A stretch of 64,000 nucleotides of DNA from Lactobacillus sp. Sy-1 (lineage in GTDB: Bacteria > Bacillota > Bacilli > Lactobacillales > Lactobacillaceae), in NCBI RefSeq assembly GCF_019303535.1, contig NZ_JACCIU010000002.1, positions 124,001 through 188,000 on the forward strand, given 5' to 3'. The notes beneath the pieces are model-generated. The model saw only the letters and a list, made by a program, of their open reading frames with translations, did no database searches and was not told the origin of the DNA. The translations under genes and the position numbers were made by a program. Below are positions 18,750-27,460 of the stretch, one piece after another. Every line of letters begins with the position of its first letter. Positions within the stretch are counted from its first letter, which is position 1.

Positions 18750-20045
18750 ATGAAGGTGAATATGGTTTCAGATGAAGCGATTGAAGATCAAGTCGTGATG
18801 AATAGTAAATTTAAGAGTTGGGGTTCCAAGGCCAAGAAATGGATGATGGTGGTGGGCCCAGGATTAATTGTGATGCTGGCTGACACCGATGCGGGTTGTT
18901 TGATTACAGCGGCCCAATCCGGAGCAAGTTTTGGGTATTCGATGGTTTTACCGCAAATCCTCCTAATCCCAATTCTATTCATGGTTCAAGAAATTACAGT
19001 TCGACTTGGAATTGTTACCAAGAAGGGGCACGGCGAATTGATCCGTGAGTACTTCGGTAAAAAATGGGCATACATATCTTCAATTACATTGATGATATCG
19101 ACAATTGGGGCTTTGATAACTGAGTTCATTGGAATTGCCGGAGTTGGTGAATTATTTGGAATTTCTAAGTGGCTCACCGTCCCATTTAGTACCATTATGC
19201 TAATTATGATTGCATTTATGGGAAGTTACCGGCGGGTTGAAAAAATTGGAATTTTATTTGGGATTTTCGAACTCACCTTCATCATCGGAATCTTTATGGT
19301 GCACCCAAACATGAATTCAATTATTGAAGGAATTCAATCGGTACCACTTCATGATTCATCTTATGTTTATCTAATTGCTGCTAACGTTGGTTCAGTAATT
19401 ATGCCATGGATGATTTTCTACCAACAAAGTGCCGTCGTTGATAAGGATCTAAAGCCTAGCATGATTAAGAAGGAACAGACTGATACCCTAGTGGGCACCT
19501 TCATTACCCAGGGAATTATGATTGGGTTCGTGGCCCTTTTTGCTGCCACTGTATTTCGAGACCACGCTAAAGCAACTGAAGAAACGGTTGGGGACCTAGT
19601 GAACTCACTTTCCGCATACATTGGCTCAGGTGCTGCTAAGGCAATCCTTGGCTCCAGTATCCTAGGGGGCGCCCTAGTTGCAGCGATTGTTGTAGTGCTA
19701 GCTGGAACTTGGGGAATGACGGAAGTCCTTAACTGGAAGCACAGTTTGAACGAACGGCTTAACCGTTCTAACGTTGGTTTTTATAGTATGTACGCAATTG
19801 TATTGATTTTTAGTGCCGTCCTAGTATTGCTTAACAGAAACCTTGTTTCAATTGCAATTACCGTCGAAGTTGTAAACGCATTGATGATTCCAATCGTGCT
19901 AGGGTTCCTATTGTTGCTAGAAGCAAAGGCCCTGCCAAAGCAGTTTCGGATGAAGGGCCTTTACAAGTACACGGTAATTAGCTTCTCACTAGTGGTAATG
20001 GCATTTGGCGTCTACATGATCGGTCCCGCACTTGGGGTGTTCTAA
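18750..20045 (+). CDS. NRAMP-family divalent metal transporter, non-standard site
   Basis: The 431-residue membrane protein has about 11 hydrophobic segments and NRAMP features: VGPGLIVML before segment 1 and QEITVRLGIVT in segment 2. The usual segment-1 motif DPGN reads D47-A-G-C50 here, and the usual segment-6 MPH reads MPW (in VIMPWMIFYQQSA). The metal-binding aspartate and methionine are kept, while the asparagine is a cysteine. The substrate is therefore uncertain; Mn2+, Fe2+ or another divalent ion are options. Position behind suf suggests iron supply (inference). GAGAGGAAG precedes the start. Confidence 0.88.
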   Translation: MKVNMVSDEAIEDQVVMNSKFKSWGSKAKKWMMVVGPGLIVMLADTDAGCLITAAQSGASFGYSMVLPQILLIPILFMVQEITVRLGIVTKKGHGELIREYFGKKWAYISSITLMISTIGALITEFIGIAGVGELFGISKWLTVPFSTIMLIMIAFMGSYRRVEKIGILFGIFELTFIIGIFMVHPNMNSIIEGIQSVPLHDSSYVYLIAANVGSVIMPWMIFYQQSAVVDKDLKPSMIKKEQTDTLVGTFITQGIMIGFVALFAATVFRDHAKATEETVGDLVNSLSAYIGSGAAKAILGSSILGGALVAAIVVVLAGTWGMTEVLNWKHSLNERLNRSNVGFYSMYAIVLIFSAVLVLLNRNLVSIAITVEVVNALMIPIVLGFLLLLEAKALPKQFRMKGLYKYTVISFSLVVMAFGVYMIGPALGVF

Positions 20046-20075
20046 AAATAAACTAAAAGTAAGGGAAGATTTAAT

Positions 20076-20750
20076 ATGAAAATTACAGAAAATGTATTCA
20101 TTAATCCGTTAGAAAACGTTAGAAGTTACGGAATTAGTGAATTAAAGCAAGCCGGCTTTAAGAATCGATTATTTCAGGTAGCCCATTTAGCTGCCATCCG
20201 GGCAGTTGACTTAAGCGAATATTATTCACCGTCAGAATTAGAAGAAATGGCGCCGAAGGACAAGGCCGCTAAACAAACTGAAATTGCGAATCACTTTTTC
20301 GATAATGATAGTGTGACTTTAAATGAAGTAGAGCGGAACTCCACGTTAACCCATTATTTAAGGGATTGGTACGGCCATGATCTTGGGATGAACGAACAGG
20401 AAAGTGCGGTTAACATGGCAAAGCACGTCCACGGATTCTTTGATAACGGTGATTACTGGTACTACTTATCACGGGTTAAGTTAAGTTCCGAGCAATTTGA
20501 TACTGATTTATTAGATGGAACTGGCGATGGATCAGCAGTTGATTATTTCACGACTTACTTCACAAAGGGAGACAAGTACATGAATGAAGCAACTGAGGAC
20601 GGGCGTGATGAAAAGTGGGTTCGCAATGTGTTTACCCAAAGAATTAAAAACGCAACTAGTAGTTTAGGAAACGAACGGTTAACCACCCTTGCATATCAAT
20701 TTAAGGATGACGACGACGTTTATAACGCCATTAGGAGCAATCAAGATTAA
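20076..20750 (+). CDS. Unknown soluble protein in the suf/metal gene run
   Basis: I do not recognise this 224-residue protein. It has no signal peptide or membrane segment, is acidic, and is rich in Asp, Glu, Tyr and Phe. The middle holds several His and Tyr residues (LTHYLRDWYGHDLGM, AKHVHGFFDNGDYWYYL), which might form a metal site (inference only). It is probably helical. It lies 30 bp after the NRAMP-like gene and 38 bp before nitronate monooxygenase, without terminators, so it should be co-transcribed with both. Confidence 0.75.
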   Translation: MKITENVFINPLENVRSYGISELKQAGFKNRLFQVAHLAAIRAVDLSEYYSPSELEEMAPKDKAAKQTEIANHFFDNDSVTLNEVERNSTLTHYLRDWYGHDLGMNEQESAVNMAKHVHGFFDNGDYWYYLSRVKLSSEQFDTDLLDGTGDGSAVDYFTTYFTKGDKYMNEATEDGRDEKWVRNVFTQRIKNATSSLGNERLTTLAYQFKDDDDVYNAIRSNQD

Positions 20751-20788
20751 CCCTCGTTAGCAATCATGGGAATGGGAGATGAATTGTT

Positions 20789-21778
20789 ATGAACGGACAA
20801 AGCAAAGCAACTAAGATTTTGAACATCAAGTATCCAATTATCCAGGGACCAATGTCTTGGATTACCAACGCCGATTTTGTTAGTCGGGTTTCCAACGCTG
20901 GTGGCTTAGGCGTGTTAGGGGCCAACGCCGGTCAAAATCAAAAAGCTAGCGATCCGATAGATGCAGCGAATAAAATGCGGATTGAAATAGAGAAAGTAAA
21001 GCAGATGACAAAGCATTCTTTCGCCATTAACATTGTGATGCATGATAACACGGATGAGATTAGCGATTACATTGAACGAATGTTATCAGTGGCCTTCGAT
21101 GAAGGGGTCCATTATTTCGTAACCGTTGGGGCGCCGAACCAAAACGTTTTCCAAAGGATTAAAGACCATGGCGGCGTCATTATTCACCGACCATTAACCC
21201 CTACGGTTGATAACATGGTTGAAGCTGAACGAAACGGAGCTGATATTTTAGTCGCTACTGGTTCGGAAGCGGGCGGGGTTTTTCCTGAACATCGGTTAAC
21301 GACCGCAGATGTGGTTGCCAAGATAATCGAACAGGTCCACGTCCCACTATTTGCTGCCGGTGGAATTAACACCGTTGAAGATATTCGGGCGCTGGAATCG
21401 TACCATGTTGCTGGTTTATTTGTTGGAACGATGTTCATTGTTACCAAGGAATCTCCTTTAGCTAGTAGCGCTAAGCAACTAATTATTCGTTCTAAGGCTG
21501 GGGATATGGTCAACGTTTCAGCTAAGATTCGGTCAATTAATACTGCAAAGGCAATTGCATTACATGAGATTTACGCTGATGTTAATAGTCCAATTGATGT
21601 TAACGCCGAAATTAAGAAGATTAATGGAATGAAGACCGGGATGCTTGACGGTGATATCGACGGAGGAATCGTTTCGGTTAACACCCATATCGATAGTATT
21701 GACCATGAAATGACGATTAGTGAAGTTGTCGAAACGTTTGGTGAATATTGTAATATGGTTATGTTGGCAAATGCTTAG
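20789..21778 (+). CDS. Nitronate monooxygenase family flavoprotein
   Basis: The 329-residue TIM-barrel FMN protein has the family start IKYPIIQGPMSWITNADFVSRVSNAGGLGVLG. It also carries the phosphate-binding segments GSEAGG and PLFAAGGINT, followed by GLFVGTMF. The family includes nitronate monooxygenases, which oxidise alkyl nitronates, and enoyl-ACP reductase FabK; FabK is less likely because no fab genes are near. It is the last gene of the long run and is followed by a strong terminator. Confidence 0.85.
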   Translation: MNGQSKATKILNIKYPIIQGPMSWITNADFVSRVSNAGGLGVLGANAGQNQKASDPIDAANKMRIEIEKVKQMTKHSFAINIVMHDNTDEISDYIERMLSVAFDEGVHYFVTVGAPNQNVFQRIKDHGGVIIHRPLTPTVDNMVEAERNGADILVATGSEAGGVFPEHRLTTADVVAKIIEQVHVPLFAAGGINTVEDIRALESYHVAGLFVGTMFIVTKESPLASSAKQLIIRSKAGDMVNVSAKIRSINTAKAIALHEIYADVNSPIDVNAEIKKINGMKTGMLDGDIDGGIVSVNTHIDSIDHEMTISEVVETFGEYCNMVMLANA

Positions 21779-21796
21779 TCTAACTAACCGCAAATG

Positions 21797-21831
21797 AAAA
21801 GGATCACTCTCAATTCGGAGTGATCCTTTTC
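21797..21831. terminator. Terminator at the end of the leu-suf gene run
   Basis: AAAAGGATCACTC pairs with GAGTGATCCTTTT. It is the first strong terminator seen after the one inside the leu T-box, and it also serves the convergent aminotransferase gene. Confidence 0.88.
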
Positions 21832-21839
21832 TGGTTTTA

Positions 21840-23018
21840 TTAGGGTTCCTTAACCGTTAAAAAACTTTTGATGCGTTTCATCGATTCGCTTAGATTTTCA
21901 GTGCTGGCGGCATAACTGATTCTAAAGAAGCCTTCGCCACCGGGGCCAAATGCAGAGCCGGGAACGACGCCAACGTGGGCTTGCTTAGCAAGTGCCAAAC
22001 AGAAGTCGACGCTATTACCAGGGTAGTTTTCCGGAACCTTAGCGAAAATGTAGAATGCACCGCCAGGGTTAACGACATGAATGCCAGCTTCAGCTAACCC
22101 ATTGATTACAATATCGCGGCGCTTTTGATAAATATCACGCATTTCGACGGCATCATTAATTCCGTTTGTAAATGCCTCGATAGCAGCAGCTTGGATGAAT
22201 GATGATACATTGTACGTGTTGAATACGTGGACTTTTTTCAGTTCCTTCATGATTGGAGCCGGAGCAAAGATAACCCCGAAACGCCAGCCTGTCATTGCGT
22301 GGGACTTAGATAGACCATTGAAAACAATGGTCTGATTCCGAAGGTAGTTTGCAAATGAATGGTGTTGGCCACCATACGTGATTTCACTATAAATTTCATC
22401 ACTGATTACGATGGTGTCGTATTTTTTAATCACCTCCGCAATTGCCTTTAGTTCAGATTCGGAGTAGACGGTTCCAGTCGGATTATTGGGACAGGTTAGA
22501 ATTAACCCCTTTGCATGGGGATGTTCTTTTAAGGTATCGGCTAGGCGATTAGCGGTTAGTTTAAACCCATCATTAGAGGTATCGATAAAAACGACCTTAC
22601 CGCCAGCAACTTGAACTGCTCCTGCATAAACCGGGAATGCTGGAGCGGGAATGAGGATTTCATCTCTGGGATTAAGCAAAGCTAAGTAGACGTCCAAAAT
22701 CGCCTCACTAACCCCAATCGTATTGACTACTTCAGTTTTGGGGTCATAGTTCAATCCATACTTTTTGTTAACAAAGTTAGCGGCAGCATTACGAACTTCA
22801 ATTGATCCGACCGGATCGGTGTAGTGGGTCTGGTCACCATTGATGGCATTAATGGCAGCATCTTTAATGTGTTGTGGGGTTTTTAAATCTGGTTCCCCAA
22901 CTGTCAGTTTAATTAAATCGGGGATGTTAGCAATTTCACTACTAAAAGTGGAAATGCCTTCAGGTTCGATATTCATAATTTTGGAGCTGATAATTTTTGA
23001 TAAATCCATGTTATTCAC
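21840..23018 (-). CDS. Class I PLP aminotransferase (copy A)
   Basis: The 392-residue fold-type I aminotransferase carries KLTVGEPDLKTPQHI, the CPNNPTG loop and the PLP lysine in FNGLSKSHAMTGWRFG. The substrate arginine is in FRISYAAS. It resembles PatA/AraT-type enzymes that act on aspartate, aromatic or branched-chain amino acids, but specificity cannot be read. A paralogue lies at 36436-37605. Given the leu genes, transamination of 2-ketoisocaproate is one possible role. It is convergent to the leu-suf run. An in-frame ATG also occurs nine bases after the chosen start. Confidence 0.9.
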   Translation of the reverse strand: MNNMDLSKIISSKIMNIEPEGISTFSSEIANIPDLIKLTVGEPDLKTPQHIKDAAINAINGDQTHYTDPVGSIEVRNAAANFVNKKYGLNYDPKTEVVNTIGVSEAILDVYLALLNPRDEILIPAPAFPVYAGAVQVAGGKVVFIDTSNDGFKLTANRLADTLKEHPHAKGLILTCPNNPTGTVYSESELKAIAEVIKKYDTIVISDEIYSEITYGGQHHSFANYLRNQTIVFNGLSKSHAMTGWRFGVIFAPAPIMKELKKVHVFNTYNVSSFIQAAAIEAFTNGINDAVEMRDIYQKRRDIVINGLAEAGIHVVNPGGAFYIFAKVPENYPGNSVDFCLALAKQAHVGVVPGSAFGPGGEGFFRISYAASTENLSESMKRIKSFLTVKEP

Positions 23019-23363
23019 CTCGTTGATTCAATGTCCATGTTATATTTAATTACAAATGATAAAGAATTTTTTACTAATTTAATTAATTTTTCCATAAAGC
23101 AAATTAATATATATGCAACATATTACACTTAAAAAATTATTATGCAATAGCTTTATAGAAATAAATTAAAAATTAATTAGAAAAAGCAAAGAATATTTAT
23201 CTGTATGAAAGGATTTAATCGTGTGTTAAGTGTTTTTTGATTATAAAATAATGATAAAAAGTGGACTGAACTTAATCTTATGTGTATAATTATTCCTACG
23301 TTGTTAGTGTTATGAAATATCACATTGAATCTGTAAAGTAGTTCGAGGAAACAGGGGGTTACA
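23019..23363. other. AT-rich spacer with divergent promoters
   Basis: About 345 bp before the 52-codon ORF, very AT-rich. A perfect TATAAT occurs near 23284. I see no RNA gene or riboswitch. Confidence 0.4.
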
Positions 23364-23522
23364 ATGATGAAATTTTTTAAATTTATAAGGCACATTATTA
23401 GTCAAAAAGATCAAATGGAAGACGATTTATGGTTATTGTTAGATCTGGCAACTGGTAAAATGACGGAATTCAAAACCGGTTCTTTTTCTGACTGGAATGA
23501 TTATCCCCTAGATTTAAATTAA
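23364..23522 (+). CDS. 52-residue hypothetical protein
   Basis: The ORF reads MMKFFKFIRHIISQKDQMED, continues DLWLLLDLATGKMTE and ends YPLDLN. AGGGGG lies four bases before the start (a second ATG follows directly, seven bases from the site). The N terminus is basic and amphipathic, the rest acidic with three Trp/Tyr positions. It stands alone between a candidate promoter and its own terminator, which supports a real transcript. Function is unknown. Confidence 0.6.
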   Translation: MMKFFKFIRHIISQKDQMEDDLWLLLDLATGKMTEFKTGSFSDWNDYPLDLN

Positions 23523-23573
23523 ATCTCTTAACCAGCCCATTAACATCAAAATTGAAAATATTAATGATAAGTT

Positions 23574-23607
23574 AAGCGAACCTTTTTGAATAATTGGTTC
23601 GCTTTTT
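23574..23607 (+). terminator. Terminator of the 52-residue gene
   Basis: AAGCGAACC pairs with GGTTCGCTT around a 13-base loop, followed by a T run. Confidence 0.85.
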
Positions 23608-23698
23608 ACGTAAAAGTTATACCTTTTTTTATTAATAGTTAAAAAAGATTGGTTATAATCTCCAATATTAAGTAATTATTAATGGGGAGTTGTCTATA

Positions 23699-24184
23699 TT
23701 GATTAAAAAAATAAGCGTTTTATTAATATCAATCGCAGTTTTATTGGCGATTATGATTGAGGGATACACGGTGTTTTTTGATAAAAAGGATGAAACGGCG
23801 CCTACCAATGGCCAGTCTCAAGTGGTAAACCAAAGTAGTGCCAGTGGCAAAAATAATGGTGGGAGTAGTAGCTCCAGCAGTAGCAGTTCAAATAGCACTA
23901 GCCGATTGAAAAATGGGACGTATACCGGGGCAGCCACCGGGACTGAATATGGGGATGTTCAAGTTAAGATGGAAGTTACTAATAATAAAATTAGTAAGGT
24001 CACCGTATTAAAGCATCCCGAGGGTGGAAAGTCAGACTACATTAATGAACAAGCCCTTCCAGTTTACACGAAGGAAGCATTGGCAAAGCAAAGCGCTAAA
24101 ATAAATCAGGTTTCAGGAGCTACTGAAACTTACAAGGGCTTCACTGGTTCATTACAGGATGCAATTACTCAAGCGGAGAAATAA
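23699..24184 (+). CDS. Membrane-anchored FMN-binding-domain protein
   Basis: The 161-residue protein has an N-terminal membrane anchor (ISVLLISIAVLLAIMIEGY), a flexible Ser-rich linker with a run of nine serines (about residues 55-70), and an outer FMN_bind domain. The motif S139-G-A-T142 near the C terminus matches the site where ApbE attaches FMN to threonine. It probably carries electrons outside the membrane. The start is TTG 23699, nine bases after GGGGAG; the TTG at 23690 overlaps the site. It is the first gene of a three-gene set with ApbE and a ferric-reductase-like protein. Confidence 0.85.
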   Translation: MIKKISVLLISIAVLLAIMIEGYTVFFDKKDETAPTNGQSQVVNQSSASGKNNGGSSSSSSSSSNSTSRLKNGTYTGAATGTEYGDVQVKMEVTNNKISKVTVLKHPEGGKSDYINEQALPVYTKEALAKQSAKINQVSGATETYKGFTGSLQDAITQAEK

Positions 24185-24187
24185 TTA

Positions 24188-24961
24188 ATGAAAACCAATA
24201 TTAAATCAGTTGTAATTGAGTCGATGACGATTCCATTTACGATTAGCATTGCTGGTCATGATGATCAGTTAGTCAAACAATTGCTTCAACAATTAATTCA
24301 ACCGGTGCAAGCGGGACTGGAAGTTGTTAATAAACGGTATTCGACCTATTTAGAAGGTTCGTTAGTGAATGATTTTCGAAATGGTGATGATGACCTATTG
24401 AAGCGGGATGCTGAATTTAAACAGGTCTATGACGCCTGCTTAAAAGCCAAAGCGATTACAAACGGGTACTTTGACCCATTTGATGATAACGACCTTTACG
24501 ATCCGTTAGGGTATGTGAAGGGATGGGCAATTAAGCGCTTATTCCAAACCGAGCTACTACCGTTAATGAAGCATCCTGAAATCGACGGGGTGTGTTTTAA
24601 CGGCGGCGGGGACCTTCAATTTGCCGGTACTGGCGACTTCAAGTGGACGATTGGAATTGAAGATCCTAAAGCCACGAACCAACTGGTGGCTAGTTACCAA
24701 CTTCAAAATGGGGGGATGGCAACTTCTGGGTACAGTAAGCGCGGCGAACACATTCGAGTTAACGGCGCGCCTGATTTATTGCAGGTCACTACCTATTCTA
24801 GTTCACTAACTAAATCAGATATTTGGGCAACCGCTGGACTGGCGGCAGGTGAAGCTGAATTTCGGCGCTTGATTCAGGCCAATAAGTTAACCGGTTGCTT
24901 TGTGAATCAAAATCATCAGTTGAGTTACTTTAGTGGGGGAATGATAACTAATGTTGAATAA
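24188..24961 (+). CDS. apbE: FAD:protein FMN transferase (ApbE family)
   Basis: ApbE enzymes split FAD and attach FMN to a threonine of a target protein; the obvious target is the neighbour upstream, 3 bp away. Motifs seen in this 257-residue protein are NKRYSTYLEGSLVNDF, FDPFDDND then DPLGYVKGWAIKRL, CFNGGGDLQF and GMATSGYSKRGEH. The family's metal-binding end is represented by SDIWATAGLAAG. Unlike many ApbE proteins it has no lipoprotein signal, so it should act inside the cell or its export is unclear. It overlaps the next gene by 11 bp. Confidence 0.88.
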   Translation: MKTNIKSVVIESMTIPFTISIAGHDDQLVKQLLQQLIQPVQAGLEVVNKRYSTYLEGSLVNDFRNGDDDLLKRDAEFKQVYDACLKAKAITNGYFDPFDDNDLYDPLGYVKGWAIKRLFQTELLPLMKHPEIDGVCFNGGGDLQFAGTGDFKWTIGIEDPKATNQLVASYQLQNGGMATSGYSKRGEHIRVNGAPDLLQVTTYSSSLTKSDIWATAGLAAGEAEFRRLIQANKLTGCFVNQNHQLSYFSGGMITNVE

Positions 24962-26222
24962 TAATCGGTATCTTTTAGGCTTGGCTTGGCTGGTGGCAAT
25001 TTTTTTAGTGCCATTTCCGTTTGTCCAGACGTTAAGCGCTGGGCTACCAGCCCTGTATAATCCAGATAAAACCATGATTTTATTTGGAACCATTGCATAT
25101 TCGTGGATGTTACTTGCAATGTATATTTCGACCCGTCCAAAGTGGATTGATCGTCTGATTGGATTGCCAAACGCCTATATGATTCATGGGATTGTTAGTC
25201 TGGCAGCAATTGTTTTAGCCTACCTGCATAAAAGCAACCTCCAATCAGGGGGATTGATTAAGCTAACTGGAGACTGGGCCCTTTACCTCTTTATTGGGTT
25301 AGCAATCTACTCGATGGTATTTATGGCGGGCTGGTTAACTAGCCGCGTTCCAGTTTTACTGTGGATTAAAAGGTCGTTAGAACATGTTTTTAAACATGAG
25401 GTATCGATTCTATTGCACCGCTTGAACGTGGTGGCAACGGGACTGGTATTTATCCATGTAATGTTAATCCCATACATTCGCTCGATTCTACCATTTACAG
25501 TCCTATTCGTTGGGGCATCAATGTTCGTCTTCGGGGCGTATGGATTTACGTTTATCCATAAAAAATGGATATCGGCTTCTTTAATTGATAACCAAGAAAT
25601 TAAGCCTAACGTTAGACAGTTAACGATTAAAATGAAGAAACCAGTTAATATCTATCCAGGTGATTTTATATTCGTTTCATTCCCAGAAATCCGGTTTATG
25701 AAGGAACCGCATCCATTTTCAATCGTTAACGCTCCCGATGATAAGCGAGAATTGGTGATTGCAGTCCGTGGTGATGGTGATTTTACGCAGGACCTAGCTA
25801 AAATTCCGGTTAACTCTAAGGTAGCGGTCAATGGTGGTTTTGGAATGTATCAATCGGTGATTAATGAAAATAATCCTGATGACCTGATCGTTATTGCTGG
25901 TGGGATTGGGATCGTTCCACTCCTTTCGATCGTAGATGGGAATCCCAATTTAAAGACGACCGTTTTTTATAACGCTAGTAAACAGGATAACTTACTATAT
26001 CCAGAAAAATTTGAAAAATGGCAACAACGGAGAAATTTCCATGCGTTCCAACAAGTTGGCCGGTTTAATAATGAACAGGTTGCAAAATCCTTACCGAAGG
26101 ATACTAAAAAGACAGTTGTATTGATTAGTGGCCCAGATAAAATGGGAACCCAGTGGATTAAAAACCTAAAACAAATGGGAATTAAACGCTCCCAAATTTA
26201 CTATGAACGGTTTTCATGGTAG
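24951..26222 (+). CDS. Ferric-reductase-like membrane flavocytochrome
   Basis: The 423-residue protein joins a membrane domain (about residues 1-195, six hydrophobic segments) to a cytosolic FAD/NAD(P)H reductase domain (about 210-423). Two histidine pairs lie in membrane segments: H79/H93 and H156/H169, spaced 13 and 12 residues, as for two stacked hemes in the ferric reductase/NOX fold. The FAD site is HPFSIVNAP and the pyridine nucleotide site is VIAGGIGIVPLL. It should pass electrons from NAD(P)H through FAD and heme to the outside, where the FMN protein could accept them. Confidence 0.85.
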   Translation: MLNNNRYLLGLAWLVAIFLVPFPFVQTLSAGLPALYNPDKTMILFGTIAYSWMLLAMYISTRPKWIDRLIGLPNAYMIHGIVSLAAIVLAYLHKSNLQSGGLIKLTGDWALYLFIGLAIYSMVFMAGWLTSRVPVLLWIKRSLEHVFKHEVSILLHRLNVVATGLVFIHVMLIPYIRSILPFTVLFVGASMFVFGAYGFTFIHKKWISASLIDNQEIKPNVRQLTIKMKKPVNIYPGDFIFVSFPEIRFMKEPHPFSIVNAPDDKRELVIAVRGDGDFTQDLAKIPVNSKVAVNGGFGMYQSVINENNPDDLIVIAGGIGIVPLLSIVDGNPNLKTTVFYNASKQDNLLYPEKFEKWQQRRNFHAFQQVGRFNNEQVAKSLPKDTKKTVVLISGPDKMGTQWIKNLKQMGIKRSQIYYERFSW

Positions 26223-26274
26223 TCAAAAAGGACCATGTTGCCGATTAATTCGGCGGCGGGTCCCTCTTCATTAA

Positions 26275-26808
26275 TTATTGTTCAGCTTTGATGTATTGAA
26301 CGTATTGTGCGGCTCGTTTGGCTAGTTGGGTATCGTCTAATCCGTTCGTAACCCCCGTTGTAATAAATGGTTTGGCGAATTCAGCACCGACAAAGCGACT
26401 AGTGGCCATGAATGGGGCAATAATTGCATCCATTGTTTGACCAAAGGCCCCATACGGGTGGTAGCTTTCATCCGGAGAACCTGCTGAAATAGCGAGGGAT
26501 AGTTGCTTGTTGGCTAGCACGTCTCCGTCGGTACCATACGCCCAACCGTACAAAAGCACTCGGTCTTCCCACTTCTTTAGTAGGCTTGGTGAACTATACC
26601 AGTAAAGTGGAAATTGAAAAATAATGCGGTCGTTTTCTTCAACTAGCTTTTGTTCGTAACCAACGTCAATTTTTCCATCTGGGTATACGGAATATTCATC
26701 CCGAACGGTTACATTGGGGACGTCTTGTTTTTTAAGTTCATCAATTAAACGTTTGTTAACACGTGATTCTGTTATGTTCGGGTGAAATAGTAAAATTAGT
26801 GTTTTCAT
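26275..26808 (-). CDS. NAD(P)H quinone oxidoreductase, flavodoxin fold
   Basis: The 177-residue protein belongs to the MdaB/KefF-type flavodoxin-like reductases: LILLFHPNITESRVNKRL at the start, and IIFQFPLYWYSSPSLLKKWEDRVLLYGWAYG, the strongest family motif. It uses FMN or FAD and reduces quinones or similar acceptors with two electrons in the cytosol. It stands alone on its strand, convergent to the flavin module. Length is normal. Confidence 0.9.
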   Translation of the reverse strand: MKTLILLFHPNITESRVNKRLIDELKKQDVPNVTVRDEYSVYPDGKIDVGYEQKLVEENDRIIFQFPLYWYSSPSLLKKWEDRVLLYGWAYGTDGDVLANKQLSLAISAGSPDESYHPYGAFGQTMDAIIAPFMATSRFVGAEFAKPFITTGVTNGLDDTQLAKRAAQYVQYIKAEQ

Positions 26809-26962
26809 TTTGATCCAGCTCCTTATTTAATTTAATCCTTCCACTCTATTAAAACATGGTTAGCTGGGGGGAGTGCAACTCAAAAGCACTGTAATTATTT
26901 TATTATGCGATAAATCCTGCTATGCTAGTAATTAATTAACTAGATAAGGGATGAAGGTCAAG

Positions 26963-27439
26963 ATGAAGATTTTTATTGCGTGGTTAGGATTCTTTGGTGA
27001 CTGGCTATTATTTGTATTTCCACTCTATCAAGGGTTATTAGATGTCACTGAAGGAAGTGATATGTTAAAGAACGCCCACTCCTCCGGCAAAAAACGCAAC
27101 CGAATGATTAGTAGTTTGCTATGGTTATTGCCGCCACTGAAGGTGTTAATTGAACGCAGACGGGTTCGGCAGATTTCAAAGTACGCTTTAAACCAATCCG
27201 TTGATTTTAATAAAGTTTACCGCAAGCTCAACGTTGCCACCGCCTGGGTGTACGTATCACTAGCGGGGGTATTAAACGGAATTGTGGCTACCGAAGAGTT
27301 ACTTGAAATTTATAACTATGGCGATAACTGGTGGATTTTACTGATTACCAGCTTGTTGATCGTGTTTATTGGCATTAAAATCATTCAATATTTTGTAAGC
27401 GATAAACGTAAGAAGCATGTTTTTGACGAACTTTCTTAG
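26963..27439 (+). CDS. Membrane protein, unknown function
   Basis: The roughly 158-residue protein has hydrophobic segments at the N terminus (IFIAWLGFFGDWLLFVFPLY), in the middle (ISSLLWLLPPLKVLI and AWVYVSLAGVLNGIVA) and at the end (WWILLITSLLIVFIGIKIIQYF). Basic loops (KKRNR, ERRRVRQ) should face the cytosol. ATG 26963 has AAGG five bases upstream; ATG 26951 directly follows GGG and is less likely. The next small ORF begins 21 bp later. No family recognised. Confidence 0.7.
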   Translation: MKIFIAWLGFFGDWLLFVFPLYQGLLDVTEGSDMLKNAHSSGKKRNRMISSLLWLLPPLKVLIERRRVRQISKYALNQSVDFNKVYRKLNVATAWVYVSLAGVLNGIVATEELLEIYNYGDNWWILLITSLLIVFIGIKIIQYFVSDKRKKHVFDELS

Positions 27440-27460
27440 TCATAAATTAGGGGAGATATA

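Noticed and set aside
23690-23698. TTG 23690 as start of the FMN-binding protein
   Set aside because: It overlaps the ribosome site; TTG 23699 has proper spacing.
26225-26268. Strong terminator between the flavocytochrome and the quinone reductase genes
   Set aside because: GGACC/GGGTCC can pair, but the tract after it is CTCTTC rather than a T run, so I did not list it.
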